Shown here: positions 10,901-22,429 of the stretch, one piece after another
How the letters are laid out: each line of letters starts with the position of its first letter
Position numbering within the stretch: the stretch's first letter is position 1
NCBI GenBank assembly: GCA_030789695.1
Contig: CM061140.1
Coordinates: 85,808,422 to 85,872,421, forward strand
Direction of reading: 5' to 3'
Source: Scilla litardierei
Taxonomy: Eukaryota > Streptophyta > Magnoliopsida > Asparagales > Asparagaceae
DNA: 64,000 nt
Program-made: the position numbers and the translations under genes
The notes under the pieces: generated by a model
Told to the model about the DNA's origin: nothing
What the model saw: only the letters and a program-made list of their open reading frames with translations
Databases searched by the model: none

Positions 10901-12196
10901 GATCGCCGGAGCTGGGTTTCAGCGGGGTCGCCATGGGGGAGGTGAAGCAGGGGAGAAGAGAGGGAGACAGGGCGGAGGCGGGGGTTGAGTTCTGGCGAGG
11001 AAGCGGGGTCGCCATGGGGTGGAGGGTGAGGGCGAGATGTAGGCCGGCAGTGAGTCTCCGGGCGGGTCTGATCGGAGTGGGGGAGAGTGACTAGGTGGTG
11101 ACGGCGAGATGCAAGGGTTTGCCCGGAGGTGAGGGAGGAGGGATACGGGCTGTAGTTTGTTTTGGAGATGAAAGGAGATGATTCTCCCCTTGGGTTTAGT
11201 AGCAGGGAGAGAAAGAGATAGGGACGTGGGGATGTTCATTGCGAACAACGTGGGGGTGAGAACTGATTTGGAGACCCATGCAAGCATTACCATTTCTCGT
11301 TATTTTTATACAAACAGATTGATGACGTAGGGGTGGGCTTGTGGGAGATCGTGTGCGTAAATTTGGGATGTGGGGGTCCGTTGAGATTTTGTAGGGGGAA
11401 GAGATGTGCAGTTACTAGATGATGGGGAGTAACTTGAGTTATGGAAATGATTAAGATTAAATTAAGATAGTATTAGTTATAATATTAGTTAGGTGAAGAA
11501 TTCAAATTCAGATTTGGGAAATCTGGTTAACGAAAAGACATAAGAAATCCTTAAAATATAATAAGTCAGATAATGAAGATAATTAGGATAGGTTTTAGGA
11601 ATCATTTAGATTTGAGTATTAGATACAAATATTAGTTTAGTTCGGATGATTAAGATAATTAAACGGTTGGCTTAGTTACGATTGGATTGTTAAGGTAATT
11701 AAACACTTATGGTATTTGATTTATTAGAATCTAGATTAGATTTGGAAGGTCAGGTTAACTGAGATTAGGTTGGGAGACTCGTATAGTTAAAATACCAGAA
11801 AGATCGGTTCTGTTATGATTTGATTGGGAAATCAACAATAAGATCTTTACGGATTGCCGGTTAAGATTTGATTGCGACATTATGACTTATTTAGGATTTT
11901 GAATTAAATAATCAATATCGTTAAGATGTTTAGGTTTCTTCTAGATTTGATCAAGATAAGAAACCTGATCGGATCATTGCGATCTCGCCCTTGCAACAAC
12001 ATAAACCAAGAATTAGAGAAGATATCAACGCGATCATTAAACCGCGTGCTCGAGCTATAATGATAATGATAATAATAAGCAAAAACGTATATTAATTACT
12101 CAAGTTAATCACTATAATAAATACAACCATGTCTATAAATCACCATACTAAATAGATACGTACAAAAATACGTACAGATAAACACAGGCCGTTACA
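8000..12196 (-). mobile_element. Complete 4.2-kb LTR of Tekay-like element
   Basis: The LTR starts TGTCATGCCCCGCTTCCC, close to the TGTCACGACCCGCTTCCC of the Tekay LTR at 38890, and ends GGCCGTTACA at 12196. It holds a minisatellite (8526-8815), a pyrimidine-rich stretch ending TTTTGCAG at 9840-9855, a GC-rich block to about 11150 and an AT-rich remainder. I trust none of its ORFs as genes. The flank after 12196 is TAAGA; the partner target-site copy is lost with the truncated left LTR. Confidence 0.75.
8526..8815. repeat. Minisatellite, second LTR copy
   Basis: Counterpart of the array at 3862-4146, with the same AGCATGGTAAGTGTGTG-type units and slightly different copy content. Confidence 0.85.
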
Positions 12197-14131
12197 TAAG
12201 ATATATCAAATTATATGCCGTTTGGTTACATTTTTAGTCAAGAATTCGGTGGGAGTAGTTTTACGCGTCATTTCACGTGTAGATTTTTAGTTATACAACT
12301 TTACGTGCAAATGGCCAAATGAACACCTAACTTCAAAGATTCACTATAGATCGTACACTAGCCCGATTTTAGGGATTTTGATGTCGTTGGGTTCGTTTTG
12401 TTGGGTACTACATTACGGTGATGACGGTTCTCTGTTTTGGTTAACCAAGTTAACGAATTAGGTTCATTGCAAGATAAGCACAAAATTAAGTTGAGCCCTA
12501 AATTGGGTTCGCCTAATTTTATTGGGTTCTCTGGCTAGGGTGATGTTTGTATTGTGTTATTCTAACTTGGTACGCCTTTTTAATTTAATATTCTAATACT
12601 CTTACTTTATTTACAGTCAACAACATGCTGAAATGACCATAACACTTAAATAACACTAATTACAACTAACTAATATTAACAAAGTTAATCACAAGGTTTA
12701 ACATCTCAATTTAATTGTGCACCTACCACACCTACTAGGTTTGACTAGGAAAAAAACTAACATGATAAAACTTACTTTATCTACTAACATATAATAAAAT
12801 ATCTTATCACCTAATAATAATTCTTGTCTTATCCCCCTTACTTTATCTCTCCCTTTGCCATTTACTCTACTCTCTTTATCTCTCTTACCCTTTTTTATTC
12901 AAGGTTGCCTCCTCCTCTTATCTGTCTTTCGTTCTTCTTCATTTTCTTTCTTTCTTTTTTTTGTTTCATTCAATTCGATGGCAGCAAGATAAACCCACGC
13001 AAAGGAAGAGGGAGGGTGACTCACGCACGCGGGTGCAAGGGAGGAGAGGCACCGGCAACAGGGGCTTCCGGCGGCGCGCTCCGGCAGATGGCGGCCTTTC
13101 TCCTGTGGCGGCAGCGCAGAAAGCTGGGCGGCACGTGCTTCAGGTGACGCATAGGTGAGGGGGTCGGCCAAGGGAAGAGGAGTAAGAAGAAGATTGAAGA
13201 GGGTTTGTTGGGTTTGAGGAGTTTATTTAAAAGGGTTTGACTCTGAAACAAATTTCAGATTTGTTTGATTTCTTTGTGGTTTGCATCTGAAATGATTTCA
13301 GATCTGAGTGTTGATTTCTACTCCTTGATTTCTGATTTTGATTTTGGATTTGGGATTTGGTTTCTCTGATTTGGGTGTTTGAGAGGGGTTTGATTTGGTT
13401 GTGGATTGTGTTGAGAATTTGGGTTGGGGAAGATGGTGGATTTGAGAACGATGGCTATCAGGATTTGGGAAATGTTTGTCGAAGGATTTGCATATGGTGA
13501 TTCGTTTACAGAGATGAAGATGGGTTTGCAGATGGGATTTGCAGATGTTTTTATCGGTGAGATGACGTAGCTTATTTGCCTTGAGATATCAGGGAACATT
13601 TTTAATGTGTTTAGGTGTTGGATTAGGATGTGTTGTGATGTTTGTTGACTTAAGGGGAGATATGTCTGGCTAAACATGTTACACTCCCTTCATCATTCAA
13701 AAAGCAGGGAACGTTTTCGTCGTTTATGAAAGAGTAGGGGACAGTTTAAATGTTGTTCGGTTTGGGATTAGGACAAATTTAATGATGTTTGTTGACTTAA
13801 TCAAATGAAATGAATTTGGCTAACAATTGGATTCATTCCCTATCACAATCTAAACGTGAATGAGTAGTATTAATTAATTAAGTAAGTTTTAAAATGTAAT
13901 TATTAAAATACCAAAAGTAATTAGTAAAAATAATAAAAGTAATTAGCAAAATAATTAAATTAAAGTTTTTAGTTAAACTGGATGATCAATTAACGATGAT
14001 ACGGTAAAAACAGAAAAACAGAGTCGCACATACGTAACAAGAAACATACGAACGAAAAAGTCAACCAGACGACTGAAATAAAATACCGATACCCACGATC
14101 TAAAACACGGCCAAAAATACATGCCGTTACA
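12197..14131 (-). mobile_element. Partial LTR-like sequence ending GCCGTTACA
   Basis: The stretch ends ATGCCGTTACA at 14131, matching the Tekay-like LTR terminus, and abuts copia integrase sequence immediately afterwards. It resembles the long-LTR element in organisation: AT-rich ends and a pyrimidine tract (12830-12975) followed by a short GC-rich block to 13170. A matching TGTCAC start is not visible, so the copy is truncated. The ORF at 12824-13147 is low-complexity and not convincing. Family assignment is an inference from the terminus. Confidence 0.4.
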
Positions 14132-16239
14132 TTGGCCATCAATTTTGGGCGGAATAGGTACATACCGCTTGCTATGTGTTTAATAGGATACTTTTGAGGC
14201 CCGGCACCAAACAAACTTGTTATGAATTGTTGTTTGGTAGATTGCCTTAAGTTAAACATTTTCGAGTTTTCGGTGCAAAATGTTTTATTAAAAACACGTA
14301 TGGTAGTTTGGAAAAATTTGATCCAAGATCCGATGAGGGGATATTTGTTAGATCTTCCTCCCGTAGCAAAGCCTACCGGATATACAAGAAACGAACCTCA
14401 ACGATCGAGGAATCACTTCATGTTTCATTCAATGAAAATTTTGTCCCGTCTAGAATTACCAATGATGATGACTCCATGGATGTTTTATGTGATTCTATTG
14501 ATAATTCTAATTCTATTGATTCTATTGATACTAAACCTACTGATGAATCTTTTGAGAATGTTCTTAGTGATCTGGGAATTTCCAAATGGTTTCATACAGT
14601 TCGTGACCATTCCCATGAGCAAGTCATGGGCAACATCCTTGATAGTGTCAAGACGAGATCTCAAGTCAACTACTTCGCTCATTGTGCATTTGCCTCCTCA
14701 ATTGAGCCAAAGAATATTAACGAAGCGTGCGAAGATAGTGCTTGGATCCTAGCCATGGAGGAGGAACTCATTCAATTTGAGAGGAATGAGGTTTGGGAGC
14801 TTGTTCCATTGCCCTCGAAGAACCACACCGTTATAGGAACGAAGTGGATTTTCAAGAACAAGACCGACGAGAACCAAATCATCGTCCGGAACAAAGCTCG
14901 GTTAGTAGCTCAAGGCTACCGGCAAGAGGAAGGTATAGATTTCGAAGAATCCATTGCTCCGGTAGCTAGATTAGAATCTATTAGATTGGTGTTATCTTTT
15001 GCATGCCATAAAGATTTTAAACTCTTTCAAATGGATGTAAAAAGTGTCTTTTTAAACGGAGATGTCGTTGAGGAAGTTTATGTTTCTCGACCTACGGGTT
15101 TTCTAAATGAAAAATTTCCAAATCACGTTTTCAAACTTAAGAAAGCACTTTAGGGTTTGAGACAAGCTCCTCGAGCTTGGTATGACCGTCTAACTAACTT
15201 TCTTTTAGATTTGGGTTTTAAAATGGGTGAACTTGATTCTACATTATTTGTTAAGTATTCGAATAATGATATTATTTTAGTTCAAATTTATGTTGATGAT
15301 ATCATTTTTCGTGCTACTAACTTCACTCTTTGCGAAGAGTTTTCTAATGTCATGAAGGATCAATTTGAGATGAGCCACATGGGTGAGCTCAAATATTTCT
15401 TAGGTCTCCAAATTCGCCAAATGAACGATGCAATCTTCATCCACCAAACCAAGTACACGGTGGAGTTGCTAAAGCGATTTGGAATGGAGAATGCCTCAAG
15501 CAAGAAGACTCCAATGAGCACTACTACACATCTTGATAAAGATACGGGCGACAAAGATGTAGACATTCGTCTATATCAAGGTATGATAGGTAGTTTATTA
15601 TATATCACTGCTAGTAGGCCTGATATTATGTTTGCCGTATGTGTATGTGCTCGTTATCAGTCTCAACCTAAGGAATCTCACTTAGTAGCCGTAAAACATA
15701 TTTTCCGTTATTTAAGTTACACACTCGACTTCGGATTACTTTATCCAAAGTCTAGCACATATGAGTTAATCTCATATAGTGACGCAGATTATGCGGGATG
15801 CAAATACGACCGGAAAAGTAATAGTGGCACTTGCCATTTTATAGGAAATTCTCTTGTCTCTTGGTTTTCCAAGAAGCAGAATTCTGTATCACTTTCAACC
15901 ACCGAGGCGGAATATATTGCCGCCGGTGCTACGTGTGCTCAGGTTCTTTGGATGAGACACACTCTTAAAGACTTTGGTATAAAATGTGATTCTTTCCCTA
16001 TCATGGTGGACAACCAAAGTGCAATATGTCTCTCTAAGAATCCGGTACACCATTCCCGTTCTAAACACATAGATGTCCGTCACCATTTCTTAGATGATCA
16101 TGTTGCTAAAAAGGACATCATTTTAGTGTACGTTGAAACCCAGAAGCAAATCGCCGATATTTTCATGAAACCTCTAAAGGAAGACTCCTTTGTGCAGTTA
16201 CGTCGAGAATTGGGGATTATGGGTGAATCCGAGATTTAG
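14132..16239 (+). pseudogene. Copia (Sirevirus-like) pol: integrase end, RT, RNase H
   Basis: A single frame reads from the integrase C-terminal half to the end of pol. Integrase carries HQFWAE and TACYVFNRILLRP. RT begins with [13 protein letters not shown] and has [21 protein letters not shown] and the catalytic YVDDI near 15292. RNase H has SYSDADYAGC, VSLSTTEAEYIAA, VDNQSAICLSKNPV and SKHIDVRHHFL. Three stops interrupt the frame: TAG at 14155-14157, TAA at 14248-14250 and TAG at 15151-15153, the last replacing the tyrosine of the usual YGLKQAP motif. The 5' LTR, gag, protease and most of integrase are missing, cut at the LTR-like sequence on the left. Sirevirus assignment comes from the downstream ORF and the polypurine tract cluster. 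Confidence 0.85.
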
Positions 16240-17001
16240 GATTCATAGTTTTCAATAATGTTGCATGCTAATAATTTTCTTTATATATGCTCATACTAGA
16301 ATTGTTGAGATTTTCTGGATTTTTGGTTGAATTTTCGGAATTTATGCTCGAATTATTCATGAAAGTCGTATTTAAGATTTTCGATGTTTTATGGGGTAGT
16401 ATAATGATGTATGAGAGTATTTCGATGTATCATCCAAGTGCGATTAGGAGAGAACTCTAAATTTCTAAATTTCAAATTTTTGGACTCTCTTAGTCGGTCC
16501 AAGTTCATTGGCCGATCGAGTAGATTGCGTTCTAGTCAGTCAGTGAATGAACTCAAACCGACTAACTCATGCTCTTAATTTGGCTTCAGTTACTGTTTGC
16601 ACTGAGTCGGTTCAAGCTCATTGGCCGACCGACTAGATCTCATTCTAGTCGGTCAGCACTTGAACTGTGACCGACTAAATGCGCAGGGGCTGTTGTGTCT
16701 TTTGGCATTCCCGATCGACTTAATATCCTCTGCACCGATTAGATCTCTTTCTAATCAGTGCGAATTCCTCCAACCCCCGAAAACCCTTCGTCTCCCTCAG
16801 TCTCATCCGCTGTTTGCCGCATTTTCCGGCCATCTCCGACCGTCGATCTCCCTCTCTCTCCTCCACCTAGGGTAAAGCTCTATCTCCTCTCATCTTTTAG
16901 GGTTAGATTTCTTCGATTTCCATCATTTTTAGGGTTTGTCTTAGGGTTTTTCGACCTAGCTTTTGATTTTTAGTTCGATTGAGCGTTGTCTCGTCTCGAG
17001 T
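16240..17001 (+). other. Linker between pol and ORF1-like gene
   Basis: About 760 bp of noncoding DNA. It is AT-rich to 16480, then holds palindromic hairpin modules (16488-16676 plus a weaker third copy to about 16775), followed by a pyrimidine-rich leader up to the ATG at 17002. No clear TATA box is visible; TTAATATCC near 16720 is weak. Confidence 0.6.
16488..16775. repeat. Internal copies of the AGTCGGTC hairpin module
   Basis: Two good and one degenerate copy of the composite hairpin found in the 3' LTR. Each has an outer pair (AGTCGGTCCAAG with GACCGACTAA) and an inner pair (GACCGACTAGAT with CTAGTCGGTC). The second copy is preceded by the linker AGTTACTGTTTGCACTG. They lie upstream of the ORF1-like gene. 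Confidence 0.8.
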
Positions 17002-18561
17002 ATGGCGAAGACAAGTATCCCCATCCGTCCCTCGATTCCGTCTTCCATGACCGTTGAGTCTCCTCCTACGGACGCCCCTTAATCCAAACGCCGCGCCAAA
17101 TCGACCCATCCATCTTCCTCTTTGCCTCCTCTTAAGAAGAAGAGGACAGCGACTGCGAAGCCTAGAGCCCGATCTTCTCAATCCAAGCCTAGGAAGCAGA
17201 CTGTGTCTCCAGCCTCATTTAGTGCACCCACTCCTCCCGCTTCTGACTCCGACGACGAGTATATCCCTGAGTCCGAGCCTACCGATATGGCTCCTACTCC
17301 TACTCCTCGATCTAGCACTGGTCCGTCTAAGGGGAAGGCTCCCATGCCATTGGGTGGTGTTGATATATCGTTGTGTCACGATGACCCGTTGTGTCTCGTG
17401 GCTTACAACCGTATTGAGCATTGTCTATTGATATTGGAGCATTTCGTTCAGTTCTCAAACTTCGCTCACCTCACCGATATTCTTTCCTATAGCGGCCTAC
17501 TTGACTATCTTCGCCATGACCCCAAGGTGAACCCTCACCTGTACCCACGTCTCGTCAAATTATTCTATGCCAATCTTGTACGGGGTGAGTATGACGACAC
17601 CCACTCCATTGATACCACTGTCTTGGGGACACATATTGTCCTCATGGCAGAGATTTTAGGGGAGTTGATAGGTGTCTCGTCTTCTGGCCTGCTTCCTTCT
17701 GATATCTCGGTGGATAATATCCACGATCTTGATCAGGCGATGCTTTCTGAGATGTTCCATGTTATCCCTCCCGTCATGATTGGCGTTCCCTCAAAATCAT
17801 TTAAGTTGAATGCTTGGGTCTTGAATCTTATCCTGAAGTCGTGCCTCCTTCCGAAGTATGGCTCCTCTAGCTTGCCCTCTCAGCCGTTCCTCAAGCTGAT
17901 CTACACTCTTTTCATGGGGAGCGAGATCAATTGGGCTCGTATCATCCTAGATAAGATGGACTCTTTTGAATGTATCCGAAAGTCCACCAAATCAGCTCAC
18001 ATCCCATATCATTGCCTTTTGACCCTCGTATTTCGTCACTTCGGGGTCCCTCTCCCTCCCGATGACCAGCGTCCGTTGGGTCCTCCTCTGAATGCGACGG
18101 CCGTCAAGAAGTCTCTTGTGGCGCTTCGTCATGTTCAGAGGACTACCCCTTCTGCCACCGAGGGTACCTCTTCAGCTGCTCCTCCACCTCCTCCGTCACT
18201 CGCTGAGTTTGCCGTTTCCTTGAGACGTGTGGAGTCTCGTGTTTCTCGTTCTGAGGAGATGCTAGAATGCATCTGCTCTCGCTTGGGCATTGACGTTCCT
18301 CCGTCAGTTTCTGACGATGAGGAGATGGACGAGGCTGAGCTCCAGGAGCTTGTTGGATCTCCTGTTCGTACGTCTGCTGCTGCTACTTCTGCTGGTGCTC
18401 CCGAGAGCACACCTGCTGCCATCATTCCTTCAGTGGATACTTCTGCTAGTGCTCCCGAGACCACTCCTGTCGACCCTGAGATCACCACTCTAGTCGTTCC
18501 CGAGACCACCACCCCTTCTGCAGAGCCTGCTGCTGCTGCTGATCCTGCCTCCACCTCCTGA
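17002..18561 (+). pseudogene. Sirevirus extra ORF (env position), ORF1-like domain
   Basis: A reading frame of about 519 codons from ATG at 17002, interrupted once by TAA at 17080-17082. The N-terminus is basic and Ser/Pro-rich (LPPLKKKRTATAKPRARSS). The central domain (roughly 17440-18090) has FAHLTDILSYSGLLDYL, LVKLFYANL and EILGELIGV, a pattern of the putative plant transposon protein family that I also see on the minus strand at 1-786 and 58820-60215. The C-terminal 130 residues are Ala/Thr/Pro-rich. Known Sireviruses carry an extra ORF here, often called env-like. I see no convincing signal peptide or membrane anchor, so an envelope role is not supported. Its function is unknown to me. 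Confidence 0.7.
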
Positions 18562-18792
18562 GCTTGCGTTGGAGGACTCTCCCTTGTGCACTTTGGATGA
18601 TATATTTAGTCGTGAGAGAGTGGGGTAGGATAGTTGGTGGTTATGGATTTTTGATATTTTTGGATGTTCTGATGATACACTTTTTGTTGTATATTCTTTT
18701 TGATGTCTGTTGAGACATATGTTGTATGTGTGCACCGATCTTTCGATCGTATTTATGTATGTTGGCGGATATATACATTTTTTTGTACCATG

Positions 18793-18863
<71 letters not shown>

Positions 18864-19524
18864 GTGTTGACGTTTACTTCATTGTGCGCATTATTCTCTT
18901 TTTGTCTCTGATGTTGACTTCGTCGCTCGACGACTATCTTGATTTAATAGAAATTATTTCTATGAAAACATAGAATTGTTTTTCATGCACTTAATTCATC
19001 AAGAATGTTGATATTGGAGAGTATGTTCCATAACTCAATACGTGAAATTGATTTGCGTTTTGATGATTTTGATTATCGACTATGGTCTTGTTGGCACGCT
19101 TTGATTTTCTTCGTGATTTTACTTTTGTGTCATTTGAACCGTGGTCATATTCTACGACTCCCGTGCTTTTATTATAGTCATTGTTATTGTCGTTGATCTC
19201 CTCCCTCCCGCTCTTTTTGCTTAAGCCAAAGGGGGGAGAGAATTAATAATGACGATATGCTACATAATAATTCAAAGCAATTTACCGTGAATCTAATTTG
19301 ATATGTTAGATTCAGGGGGAGTTAAGATATAAAAATGGATTTAGATCCTAAATTTCATTAATTGGATTCACATTATATACTTTCCTCGTCTGCTTGATGC
19401 TTATTATTATTATTTTATATGGAATTAACGTGTCATCAATGCAGGGGGAGTAAGTAAATTTCATTTGAATCATTATTATTGATTATTATTTATGTTGGTT
19501 TGTCATCACCAAAAAGGGGGAGAA
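18562..19524 (+). other. 3' noncoding region with multiple polypurine tracts
   Basis: Noncoding AT-rich stretch between the extra ORF and the 3' LTR. Four G-rich tracts occur: AAAGGGGGGAGAGAA near 19226, CAGGGGGAG near 19313, CAGGGGGAG near 19442, and AAAAAGGGGGAGAA at 19511-19524, which abuts the LTR start. Multiple polypurine tracts are a reported Sirevirus feature, which supports the lineage call. Confidence 0.8.
18799..18859. repeat. (TA)n simple repeat
   Basis: About 30 uninterrupted TA dinucleotides. Confidence 0.95.
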
Positions 19525-19920
19525 TGTTGAGTATTGATTCCCCGGATTTGGTTTTGATGATGAACGAACATAAATATCGTGAACTAACTCTTTGTGAGCG
19601 CAGTTATGGAGATCATCGCCAAAATTCTATGAACATCAAAGCGACGTCTCAGGACTTATCAAAGCACGTGATCGTGTGCCTGAAGCTTTGTTGAAGCTCT
19701 AGGAGTATTATTGAAGTCGAGAGATTCGGATTGAAGCTTTTGAAGACGGTTCGTCAAGTTTTATTTATAGTCTTCTAGCTTCTTTTCGTAGAATGTTAAG
19801 CCTTGAGTAGGTCTTACATTAAAATCTTCTTAACGCTCATATCTTAGAGCTAAGATTATCTTAGAAGCCCATACAATCTTTCCCGAAGCTTAACTCTTCT
19901 TATCGCGCCTTCTTGTGCAT

Positions 19921-20453
19921 CTTAGTTGGTTCAAGAAGAAGAACCAACCGACTAGATGGAAATCTAGTCGGTCGGCAATCCTTCTTGAACCGACTAGAAT
20001 GCCTTGTTTATTTTCAGCTCATTCACTGTTTACAGTTAGTCTGTCCAAGAAGGTTCACCGACCGACTAGTTGTCAAACTAGTCGGTTTGGAATCCTTCTT
20101 AGACCGACTAGTTGTGTATTCAGTTTCATAGCCTGAGCTACTGTTTACTGTTAGTCGGTCAAAGAACAACCGTCGACCGACTAGTTGAGAAAATAGTTGG
20201 TTGGAATTTGTTCTTAGACCGACTAGTGCTCCTTTATTTCACTATATCATGTTTCAACTCTAGTCGGTCAAAGAACACTCACCGACCGACTAGTTGTCAA
20301 ACTAGTCGGTTGGCAATTCTTCTTATACCGACTAGTTCTTTATTGTCTGAACTTTCACTTTTGGCTGTTCACCTCTTAGTCGTTTCATGTTGAATCACCG
20401 ATCGACTAGTTGAGAAACTAGTCGGTCGGTGATCCTTCTTTGACCGACTAGAC
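19921..20453. repeat. Five tandem composite hairpin modules (copia LTR)
   Basis: Each unit of roughly 80-110 bp has four half-sites. The outer arms are AGTCGGTC-N-AAGAA and TTCTT-A-GACCGACTA; the inner arms are CCGACCGACTAGTT and AACTAGTCGGTCGG, with a 3-4 nt loop. Together the arms make a stem of about 35 bp. Units are separated by a linker containing ACTGTTTAC and TTAGTCGG. The same unit and linker occur in the gypsy Tekay LTRs. Confidence 0.9.
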
Positions 20454-20517
20454 TGCTTCAGAATAGAGCCGTTGGAGCATTAAATGCCACGATTTTTGCT
20501 TTCTCTTTCCTCTATCC

Positions 20518-20526
20518 TATATATAC
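20518..20526 (+). promoter_or_regulatory. LTR TATA box
   Basis: TATATATAC lies 65 bp downstream of the last hairpin module, in the position expected of the U3 promoter. Confidence 0.65.
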
Positions 20527-21232
20527 TTGAAGGGCTTCTTGCTAAGCATTCAAGGCTGATCTTAATTGCATTTTAGAGCATCAAAGAGAAGCATCTATTC
20601 TCATTTTCCAAGCTTTCATTTCTCACAAGAATCTCTCCCTCACTCTTATTCCTAAAGAGAGATTCATTGATTGTGAGCCATTCAAGCCAAGAGCTTGATT
20701 CTAGGTCACCAACTCCACCCTAGGCTTCCATTGCTGGTCAACTTCTTGGTGCTAGGGTTTGGTGCCTTCTCCTCCAAAATCATGCTTGTCCTAAAATCGT
20801 AAGTTTACTCAAGGCATAGGATTTTGTTGGTAATCATTTCATATTTCATTTTACTTTGATATTGTAAGTTTTACTCTCGGTTGTGAGAGTTGTGTGTGAT
20901 CCTGGTTTGTGGGAGTCACATTTTCTTTTGTGTATGATTTGATCTTGTAGAGGTTTTCTACAAGTATTTCATAGTGCAAATTTGAGTTAGAAATTTCTAA
21001 CTCAAGTATCCGGAATGGTTCCGGGTGTTTGGGACGTAGGATCACCGGGAACAAGTCGGGGAGACTTGGGTGGATCCGAACCCGTTATATCGTTTGTTTG
21101 CGATTGTATTTTATTGTTGTCACATTTTTATTTCCGTATTGTTGGTTGAGTTTCCAAGATAATTAGGAATTATCTTCTTAATTATTTTAAAGTACTATTC
21201 ACCCCCCTCTAGTACTTGTGCAGTAACTATCA

Positions 21233-22429
21233 AGGCATTATAATCCATGGATGACCCCTAGACTATCATGCTTCAATTCTGAATATGCGGTATATTGCTT
21301 CTACTTTCTGCTTCATTATGCTTGAATCATACTATATATATATATGCTTCAAATCGCATGGTGTCGAGACTCTGCCAATAGGACTAGGATAACACATGTT
21401 GCTTACGCTCTGATCCGCGAAAAACGCCTTTTGCCAAGTGTTTAGAATTCAAATTCTTTTTTGTTTACCTTGGTGCAAATCCCCTCGTTGTGTACTTCAC
21501 TTCCACTTGAGAGAGTACACAATTTTGCCACATACTAGCACATCGTTCTCCCACTTTTGGAGAATGCACATTTTCCTACTTCTACCAAAAAACCGAAAAA
21601 AAGAAGATTGGAAAATCCAAAGAAAAAAGGGGGGAAGAGAGGAGAAAAGAAAGAATATGTATAGCCAAAATCTAAAAAAATATACAAAAATCCAAAACTA
21701 AAAAAAATTCTGTTGTAAATATTAGTCCTACCGCCGTGAATAAAGGGAAGGCGATAATTTGCACCAAGTGCTCTCATCCAAACCTACTCAACCCCTTTCA
21801 TTTTCGAACACACTTGCATAGTAGCTTTCTAGCAATCATCTCGACAATCATGCGATGATTTCCTAGTTTCTAGCGGTAGAATCCCGAACATAGGACGTGT
21901 TTCTATTCTTACTCTATTCTCATGCATGGTTGAACTATTATTCACCGCAAACTCGAATTGATTCGATATTTGGGTCATTCCATGGACATGTGTATATGGA
22001 GCTTCATCGCATGATTTAGATAGTTACACCGTTAGCTAGCTCACCACCGCACTCACTCGCGCTTCACCCATGAACCCACGACACTAGTAGAACTCGTATT
22101 CCTAGACTTAGTGTTATGCTTCTAGTGTGCTTGATTAGTGTGTTGTGATTGTTTCCGTTGGCTCTGACGGGTAATCTAGAATTCCTTTTTCTTTGTCTGT
22201 TTCTCTCCTTCTATTTTCTCCCGCCGGGCTTCTATTCTCACTCGTCTTCCTTGAGGACGAGAAATGGTTCAGCTTGGGGGATTATGACGTGTGTTTATAT
22301 TTTATATATTCACGCACGCCTTCTCCGTCGTTTTCCGTCGTTTTTCATTATTTCGTATCCGTTTCTTTGTGTTTTTAATTTCTTTTTACTTTCGTCGTGT
22401 TATATGCATTTGTTGGACATTGCTAGCGC
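21233..22429 (+). mobile_element. 3' noncoding region of gypsy family C
   Basis: Homologous, in inverted orientation, to about 56998-58170. Shared landmarks are GGATGACCCCTAG near 21252, GGTGCAAATCCCCTCG near 21472, an A-rich stretch, and CTCGTCTTCCTTGAGGACGA with AGCTTGGGGGATTATGACG near 22240-22290. The last is a hairpin plus polypurine-like tract upstream of the LTR. The left part of the element is cut by the copia LTR. No gene is visible. Confidence 0.65.

Larger units (their letters stand above)
19525..21232 (+). mobile_element. 3' LTR of the Sirevirus-like copia element
   Basis: It starts TGTTGAG directly after the last polypurine tract and is taken to end CTATCA at 21232. The end is preceded by TATTCACCCCCCTCTAGTA, a sequence typical of Sirevirus LTR ends. 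The U3 part holds five tandem hairpin modules (19921-20453), then a TATA box at 20518. There is no 5' LTR in the window, so age cannot be estimated. The 3' boundary is less certain than the 5' one. Confidence 0.75.

Noticed and set aside
12824..13171. Candidate genes in the pyrimidine/GC-rich block
   Set aside because: Low-complexity, open on both strands, and positioned like the GC block of the related long LTR.
18710..18973. Tyr/Ile repeat ORF
   Set aside because: Translation of the (TA)n microsatellite.
19921..20453. CRISPR-like array of palindromic repeats
   Set aside because: Repeats occur in alternating orientation, spacers are conserved rather than unique, and the setting is an LTR in plant DNA.
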